DNA of 45,465 nucleotides, from NCBI GenBank assembly GCA_017536965.1, contig JAFWCK010000063.1, positions 1-45,465 on the forward strand, in the 5' to 3' direction. The DNA comes from Lachnospiraceae bacterium. Lineage in GTDB: Bacteria > Bacillota > Clostridia > Lachnospirales > Lachnospiraceae. The notes under the pieces are model-generated. The model was not told the DNA's origin and did no database searches. It saw only the letters and a program-made list of their open reading frames with translations. The translations under genes were made by a program, and so were the position numbers. Below are positions 40,593 to 45,465 of this stretch, piece after piece. Numbering within the stretch: position 1 is the first letter of the stretch; each line of letters begins with the position of its first letter.

Positions 40593-42605
40593 ATGAAATC
40601 AAACTATTCTCATGTTTTCCAGCCAATCCGGATCCGCGGGATCGATTTCAAAAACCGCATTACGCTGGCGCCGCCTTCACCAAACCTTGCGAGCGAGGAT
40701 GGTCTTGTCACACATGAAATGGTGAACTGGTTCCGCATGTTTGCAAGAGGCGGGGTAAGTACTATATATGCCGGCAACTGCTCCATTGATCTCACTGAGA
40801 GCAGAGATGAGGCGATCCAGCTGAATATGAATCAGGACAGGGGGATCCTGCCAATGACCTGGTTTGTGGATATGGGAAAACAGTATGGCTGTCATGCTTC
40901 TTTCGAACTCAACCACAGCGGGGAAAACACCCGCTTTGAGAACATCGGCCATGCACCTTACTCCGCATCTTCTTATATTACCGAAAACGAGGAACGAGCG
41001 GCTCTGCGGAACCATCGTGATCCAATACCAAGCATTGAGATGACAAAGGAAAAGATCAAAGAAACCGTGGAAAAATTTGGAATGGCTGCAGAGCGTATGA
41101 AAAGAGCCGGAATGGACATTGTTATGGTCCACGGTGGCCACGGCAACCTGATCAGCCAGTTCACAAGTCCCCTGCATAACAGGCGGACAGATGAATACGG
41201 CGGGGATACCAAGGCCCGGGCGCGTTTTGCGATCGAGGTCTGTGATTCGATCCGCCGCCACTGCGGGGAGGACTTTGTCATCGAATACCGTATTTCCGCA
41301 GACGAGATTGCCCCGGAAGGTATGCATTTTGATGAAACGCTGGAACTGATCGGTTATCTGAAGGATCATATTGATATCCTCCATGTTTCTGCCGGTCTTC
41401 GTACAGATTTCAACATGAAATATCTCTCCTACTGGTTCCAGAACTATTTGATGGATCACTGTTTTAATGTTCACTATGCGCGTGACATTAAAAAGCGCTA
41501 TCCGGACCTGTTGGTCAACACGGTAGGCTCCATCATGAGCCTTGACTATGCGGAAGAGATCATTGCAAACGGCTGGGCAGACTTCGTGGCAATGTGCCGG
41601 CCGCTTATGGCGGACCCGGATATGCCAAGAAAGTATGCAGAAAACCGATCAGAAGACAGAAGGCCCTGCCTGAGATGTAATACATGCACGAAACATCTTT
41701 TTGTTCCGAAGCCGATCTGGTGTGCGGTCAACCCGATCTCCGGAATGGCTAATGAGCTGTCGGACGGCGTAGTTCCGAAAGCTCCGGTAAAGAAGCGTGT
41801 TGCCATTGCAGGCGGCGGCCCAGGCGGCATTCAGGCCATGCAGACGCTGCTTGACCGTGGTCACGATGTGACCCTCTACGAAAAGACAGACCATCTCGGA
41901 GGTAATGTCATCGGCGCGGCTGCCCCACCGTTCAAGGTTGACATTCAGGACTATCTGAAGTGGATGGTACATACTGCAAAACAGTGTGAGGAAAGAGGCG
42001 CCCGTATTTTAATGAATACGCCGTGCACCAAAGAAATCCTGGATAAGGAAAACTATGATGCCGTGGTAATTGCTGTGGGCGGAGAACCTATTGTTCCTGA
42101 AAATATTCCGGGAATCCATAAACCGCATGTAGTCTGGGCTCCGGACGCAGAACTTGGAAAAGTTCCTGCCGGTGAGGAGATTGTCATTATTGGTGCAGGT
42201 CAGGTTGGTTTAGAAGCAGCAGTAGACTATGCTGGGCAGGGCAAAAAAATAACGGTCATTGAAATGATCGATGATCCGGCAAAACTGATGGATTCGTTCA
42301 AACAACCCCTGATGAAGAAAAAAGAAGAAGACGGCCTTCAGATTGACATTCTTTACGGAACGGCTCTGCAGGAAGTTAAGGATGACTGCATTGTAACAAA
42401 AGATGTTAAGAGCGGTGAACTGAAAGAGATCAAGGCTGACACCGTCTTACTCGCAATGGGCATCCGACCGAACTTTGAACTGGTAGATGAGCTCAGACAT
42501 TCCTGTGCAGAGACCAGTGTGGCGATCGTGGGCGACTGCAATGATAAAGCAGGCTCCATTTCTGAAGCAGTGAATCAGGCATTCCAGGCCTGCCTGCATA
42601 TTTAA
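40593..42605 (+). CDS. Old Yellow Enzyme-type iron-sulfur flavoprotein, paralogue 2
   Basis: This 670-residue enzyme has the same layout as the 30745 gene: FMN barrel (about 5-345), cluster cysteines C359-x2-C362-x2-C365-x11-C377, then FAD and NAD(P) domains (GGGPGGIQAM near 405, GAGQVGLEAAV near 532). The position of the dienoyl-CoA reductase tyrosine is asparagine (N185 in HGGHGNLISQF), different from the tryptophan of paralogue 1. The two probably reduce different substrates or successive intermediates. AAGGAG precedes ATG 40593. It has its own terminator and is separated from the main island by about 8 kb. Confidence 0.87.
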   Translation: MKSNYSHVFQPIRIRGIDFKNRITLAPPSPNLASEDGLVTHEMVNWFRMFARGGVSTIYAGNCSIDLTESRDEAIQLNMNQDRGILPMTWFVDMGKQYGCHASFELNHSGENTRFENIGHAPYSASSYITENEERAALRNHRDPIPSIEMTKEKIKETVEKFGMAAERMKRAGMDIVMVHGGHGNLISQFTSPLHNRRTDEYGGDTKARARFAIEVCDSIRRHCGEDFVIEYRISADEIAPEGMHFDETLELIGYLKDHIDILHVSAGLRTDFNMKYLSYWFQNYLMDHCFNVHYARDIKKRYPDLLVNTVGSIMSLDYAEEIIANGWADFVAMCRPLMADPDMPRKYAENRSEDRRPCLRCNTCTKHLFVPKPIWCAVNPISGMANELSDGVVPKAPVKKRVAIAGGGPGGIQAMQTLLDRGHDVTLYEKTDHLGGNVIGAAAPPFKVDIQDYLKWMVHTAKQCEERGARILMNTPCTKEILDKENYDAVVIAVGGEPIVPENIPGIHKPHVVWAPDAELGKVPAGEEIVIIGAGQVGLEAAVDYAGQGKKITVIEMIDDPAKLMDSFKQPLMKKKEEDGLQIDILYGTALQEVKDDCIVTKDVKSGELKEIKADTVLLAMGIRPNFELVDELRHSCAETSVAIVGDCNDKAGSISEAVNQAFQACLHI

Positions 42606-42635
42606 ATTTCTGGATGTACATATTATGTTTGAATT

Positions 42636-42669
42636 AAGCCCGGAGATCTGTTACGACTTCCGGGCTTTC
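42636..42669 (+). terminator. terminator of OYE gene 2
   Basis: A 9-bp stem AAGCCCGGA / TCCGGGCTT with a 14-base loop follows the stop codon by 30 bp. The T-run is short (TTTCAT). Confidence 0.7.
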
Positions 42670-42679
42670 ATAAAGTTAT

Positions 42680-42950
42680 TTACCCTTTACTGATAAGAAC
42701 GCCGTAATTCATAAATAAATCGTCATCGCCATAAAAATACACCAGCAATCTGTCAGGCTCGGTTGTTATTTCTATTTTTTCGGTAGCGATTTGATGTTTT
42801 TTCCTGATCCAATGCTTTTTCTGAAAACACTTCATTAAACGATGCAAGATCCTCCCTGGAATACTCCCATTTGTTTCCGGTTTTTAATCCACAGGCGGCA
42901 AGAGAAAATATCATCGTGATAATTAAAAAAACCGTTAAAAATTTCTTCAT
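42680..42950 (-). pseudogene. small lipoprotein gene with a frameshift
   Basis: ATG 42950 begins MKKFLTVFLIITMIFSLAAC, a clear lipoprotein signal, and continues to LDQEKTSN. The original frame then runs into an Arg/Asn-rich tail and stops near 42753. One frame over, the sequence reads IATEKIEITTEPDRLLVYFY and ends SKG-TAA at 42680, a far more protein-like ending. A single indel near 42790 is likely. The function is unknown; the intact protein would be about 89 residues. Confidence 0.55.
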
Positions 42951-43069
42951 GCTTAGTTTGCCTCTTTCTATAATCTGCGAGCATAAGCCTTGTGAATATC
43001 TCCGGTGCAGGAGCACCAGTGTTCATCACACAACTGCCGATTTGTTCACTTCTGTCCCATATACACCAA

Positions 43070-43102
43070 GAGCCCGCAGATTTCTAATTTTTCTACGGGC
43101 TC
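43070..43102. terminator. inverted repeat upstream of glycosyltransferase gene
   Basis: GAGCCCG / CGGGCTC encloses a 19-base loop. It overlaps the region before the glycosyltransferase promoter. It may be a weak terminator for plus-strand transcription or a relic. Confidence 0.4.
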
Positions 43103-43108
43103 AGTTTA

Positions 43109-43117
43109 TGGTATAAT
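43109..43117 (+). promoter_or_regulatory. extended -10 promoter for the glycosyltransferase gene
   Basis: TGGTATAAT (43109-43117) is a perfect extended -10. The -35 region (TTTTCT at 17 bp) is poor. The start codon lies about 25 nt past the expected transcription start. Confidence 0.55.
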
Positions 43118-43147
43118 AAATAAATAACACTTAAAAAGGAGTATTGC

Positions 43148-44260
43148 ATGAAACTGTTGATCGTTTGCAGCGAATATTTTAACTCAAGCAATGGCCTTTC
43201 TATTTCAACGCAAAGATTCGTGAAAGAATTCAGAAAACTTGGCGATGATGTGCGTATTCTGGCATCTGATAATGGTGGAACACCTGATTACAGCGTGTCA
43301 ATCATGAATATTCCTCTGGTTGATGATATTATGGATAAGCAGAATTTTCATTTTGCAGAGCCAAACTTTAAGGTTGCCCGGGAAGCAATAGAATGGGCAG
43401 ATCTAATACATATCGAAGACCCGTTTCCGCTGAGTGTAGTTGTTGCAAAGCTTGCAAACAGAATGGGGGTTCCAATAACCGGCACATTTCATCTATATCC
43501 GGAGAACATGACAGCTTCTGTCCCTATTTTTGATTTTAGCCTGTCTAACAGGAATATTATGAATGTTTTCAGGCGGAGCGTATATAAATACTGTGCTGCA
43601 ATACAATGCCCAACTGAAAAAGTTAAAAAACGTTTAGAGGAATGTGGATATAAATCAAAACTTGTTGTCATTTCAAACGGAATCCCTTCTGAATATATTG
43701 CAGAGGAACCATCAGACGAGCACAACGACGTATTCACGTTAATAAGTGTAGGAAGATATTCAAATGAGAAAGACCAGATCACGCTAATAAAAGCCTTGAA
43801 AGAATCTGCTCATGCTGAACAGATACAGCTTATATTAGCCGGACGCGGACCAAAAGAGGATATGTACAGGACAATGGGAGACTCTCTCCCGCTTAAACCT
43901 ATCATGAGATTTTATTCTCAGGAAGAACTGCATTCAGAAGTAAGAAAGGCCGACTTATATGTACACTGCGCAAATGTTGAGATAGAAGGTATGGCCTGTA
44001 TGGAAGCATTTGCGGCAGGAACAGTTCCAATTATAGCAGACAGCAAACTTTCTTCCACTTCGGTCTATGCCCTTACAGACAAGAATATTTATTCGGCAGG
44101 CGACTCAGTTGACCTTGCTGCAAAGATTGATTACTGGTTTGAAAACCGCATAGAGCTTTCTGATATGAGCAGGCGTTATATCGCTCTTGCCCATACTCTG
44201 TCCATTGAAGAATCTGCTAAAAAAGTCCATGAAATGATGCTGTCAGTACTGGAAAAATAA
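43148..44260 (+). CDS. GT4-family glycosyltransferase
   Basis: This 370-residue protein has the GT-B fold. The N-terminal acceptor half has LLIVCSEYFNSSNGLSISTQ and VPITGTFHLYPENM. The C-terminal donor half has VISNGIP, ISVGRYSNEKDQITLIKAL, and the EX7E motif in VEIEGMACMEAFAAG. GT4 enzymes transfer sugars from nucleotide donors with retention; membrane-associated members make glycolipids such as glucosyl-diacylglycerol. The convergent neighbour is a lipid acyltransferase, ending 2 bp away, which hints at lipid modification. AAGGAG precedes ATG 43148. The exact acceptor is unknown. Confidence 0.85.
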   Translation: MKLLIVCSEYFNSSNGLSISTQRFVKEFRKLGDDVRILASDNGGTPDYSVSIMNIPLVDDIMDKQNFHFAEPNFKVAREAIEWADLIHIEDPFPLSVVVAKLANRMGVPITGTFHLYPENMTASVPIFDFSLSNRNIMNVFRRSVYKYCAAIQCPTEKVKKRLEECGYKSKLVVISNGIPSEYIAEEPSDEHNDVFTLISVGRYSNEKDQITLIKALKESAHAEQIQLILAGRGPKEDMYRTMGDSLPLKPIMRFYSQEELHSEVRKADLYVHCANVEIEGMACMEAFAAGTVPIIADSKLSSTSVYALTDKNIYSAGDSVDLAAKIDYWFENRIELSDMSRRYIALAHTLSIEESAKKVHEMMLSVLEK

Positions 44261-44262
44261 TA

Positions 44263-45060
44263 TTATTTGCATTTTTCAGGGGCATATTCATAATGGATAT
44301 ACTCCACCTGTTCCCTGCTGTTTGCTATCTTCGTCATCTCCATAAAGATACAGTCTCTCAGCTTTTCCTGAGCAGCTTTTTCTGTAATGTTCCTATCCGG
44401 GTAAATCGGCTCAGAAAGAGTTACAGTCATACCTGGCTTTTTCAAAAAACGAAACAGCCCGCTTCTTTTGCGGTAAGTTACAACCATTGCCACGGAAGGG
44501 GCATTCTCTTTTACCGGATAACGAAATGATATATCAGAGAACGGCCTGATTTTGGTATAGTATGGCCAGATATGCGCCTCAGGATATATCGTTATGCCAT
44601 ATCCTTCTCTACATCGTTTTGATACTTCTTCAAAAAAATTTTTCATTCCGTTAAAAACGGTTGGAATCGGGATCACTCCCAGCATCTGAACAATATTTTT
44701 AAGTTCTGGTAAGGAAACAGCATCCGCACCTGCTATGACATAACTCTTTTGCGGAAACGTCACCATAGGTGATACAAACGCATCTGCTTCACGTGTATGG
44801 TTCCCATACAGAAAAAAACCTTTTCCACTTAAATTACGTATAACTTTTCTGTTTTCAATCTTTAACCCAAGATAAATTTTAGAAATGATCCATATAACGG
44901 GAATTGCGACACCAAAGTACAGGACTTTGGCCGCTCCTCTCCATAATACAGATTTATGCAAATAAGGGAAATCTTTGTCTACGCAAATCGTTTTTATATG
45001 CGTACCTGCAAAATCATCATTTAACAAGTCCGAGTAATAGTAGGTTTTTTCTTTTCCCAT
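44263..45060 (-). CDS. PlsC-like acyltransferase
   Basis: This 265-residue membrane-associated protein has an N-terminal hydrophobic segment (about 45-66) and the HX4D catalytic motif in YGNHTREADAF. A second block reads TIYPEAHIWP, corresponding to the PEG motif of glycerol-phosphate acyltransferases. It probably acylates lysophospholipid or a glycolipid. ATG 45060 lies 8 bp after the stop of a truncated transposase frame, so its native upstream region may have been replaced by an insertion-sequence end. The ribosome site is poor (AGAAG). Confidence 0.8.
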   Translation of the reverse strand: MGKEKTYYYSDLLNDDFAGTHIKTICVDKDFPYLHKSVLWRGAAKVLYFGVAIPVIWIISKIYLGLKIENRKVIRNLSGKGFFLYGNHTREADAFVSPMVTFPQKSYVIAGADAVSLPELKNIVQMLGVIPIPTVFNGMKNFFEEVSKRCREGYGITIYPEAHIWPYYTKIRPFSDISFRYPVKENAPSVAMVVTYRKRSGLFRFLKKPGMTVTLSEPIYPDRNITEKAAQEKLRDCIFMEMTKIANSREQVEYIHYEYAPEKCK

Positions 45061-45068
45061 CCAGTCTT

Positions 45069-45256
45069 CTATCCTTTATGCGATCCCATATATGTCTTAT
45101 GCATGTGAAAGGCTTGCGATAATTCCTTGATCGTAATACCTTCCTCTAAATGTTTACGTACAATCTCCAGTTTTGTTTCTTTTGTGATAAGCATAAAAAA
45201 TGAAGCCCCCTTCTAATTAATTGTAACATACTGTCCAACTTATTGGGGGAACTTCA
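45069..45256 (-). mobile_element. remnant of an IS3-family insertion sequence (end plus 5' part of orfA)
   Basis: On the minus strand an end-like sequence (TGAAGTTCCCCCAATAAG, then TTGGACAG, 45231-45256) is followed by ATG 45194 and 41 codons: TKETKLEIVRKHLEEGITIK and ELSQAFHMHKT. This is the helix-turn-helix start of IS3-type OrfA transposases. The frame then leaves homology and stops at 45069. The rest of orfA, all of orfB and the other terminal repeat are absent, so the element is dead. Confidence 0.75.
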
Positions 45257-45386
45257 TACTGTTAATGACTTCCGGGTCTTTATAAAATGATCAATATTAT
45301 ATTTTAAGAAAAGCTCGATAAACGGGAATTTCTTTGGTTCAGAACGTAGTTATAACGGACAACACCTCCATATATTCACGCTGGTA

Positions 45387-45465
45387 TTATACTGGTTTAA
45401 TCAAACCGTTTGTCCAGAATGTCTCAAAGGTTTCAGTTGAACCACTGTGCTCGACAATTTTTCCG
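45387..45465 (-). CDS. SnoaL/NTF2-like protein, partial (C-terminus only)
   Basis: The minus strand from the right edge reads GKIVEHSGSTETFETF, then WTNGLIKPV and TAA at 45387. The DGKIVEH-type turn near the C-terminus is typical of SnoaL-like polyketide cyclase/ester cyclase folds. Only 25 residues are inside the window, so the call is tentative. The 130 bp downstream hold no gene; a GC-rich half-arm (GACTTCCGGGTC near 45266-45277) looks like one side of a terminator. Confidence 0.45.
   Translation of the reverse strand, partial: GKIVEHSGSTETFETFWTNGLIKPV

Noticed and set aside
25482..42605. Bile-acid 7-dehydroxylation (bai) operon
   Set aside because: OYE and CaiB/BaiF families occur in bai operons, but no baiB ligase, baiE dehydratase, baiA dehydrogenase or baiG transporter is present, while a glycyl radical enzyme and cupins are.

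Overview
The window looks like a low-to-moderate GC Gram-positive anaerobe of the class Clostridia, most likely Lachnospiraceae or a close relative. Pointers are strong AGGAGG-type ribosome binding sites, LPXTG-like cell-wall anchors with a class B sortase, no outer-membrane genes, and oxygen-sensitive enzymes (a glycyl radical enzyme and iron-sulfur Old Yellow Enzymes). The taxonomic call is inference from gene content. No rRNA, tRNA or CRISPR was seen.

Layout. (1) 1-3005, minus strand: a small metabolic operon of histidine phosphatase, class II aldolase, MtnA-type isomerase and a UGSC-family protein cut by the left edge. It resembles the dihydroxyacetone-phosphate shunt that disposes of 5-deoxy- or 5-methylthio-pentoses. 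(2) 3070-9650, minus: a nine-gene operon with its own promoter and terminator. It encodes a type IV pilus-like machine reduced to one PilT-type ATPase and one GspF/PilC-type platform, plus four small single-span proteins (one DUF4860), a transglutaminase-like lipoprotein, a BTAD regulator with a degenerate GGDEF tail, and an unknown protein. (3) 9651-17592, minus: a sortase-built pilus locus with a 1497-residue surface adhesin, FctA-like pilin, SipA-like signal peptidase homologue lacking both catalytic residues, and class B sortase. Adhesin and pilin share the same 75-bp promoter module. (4) 17613-23408, minus: a signalling operon with a membrane diguanylate cyclase, an Hpt phosphotransfer protein and a very large REC-GGDEF-EAL-(PAS-like)x4-GGDEF protein broken by one in-frame TGA. 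(5) 23420-25389: ABC exporter. (6) 25482-36247, with an outlier at 40593-42605: a catabolic island with tandem-domain class III CoA-transferase, a MoaF-family protein, an esterase-like hydrolase, two cupin proteins, two Old Yellow Enzyme paralogues and a glycyl radical enzyme. (7) 36349-45256: ABC exporter, NifX-FKBP fusion, glycosyltransferase and acyltransferase, interspersed with at least five decayed gene fragments and an IS3-family remnant. The right edge holds the tail of a SnoaL-like gene.

How it may fit together. Regions 2-4 look like a surface-attachment block with c-di-GMP signalling genes next to two kinds of pili. Region 6 looks like an uncharacterised anaerobic pathway that activates an organic acid as a CoA thioester, reduces a C=C or C-O bond with OYE enzymes and breaks a bond by glycyl radical chemistry. 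The substrate cannot be told from sequence. Radical-SAM activation of the glycyl radical enzyme would make 5'-deoxyadenosine, which region 1 could help dispose of; that link is inference.
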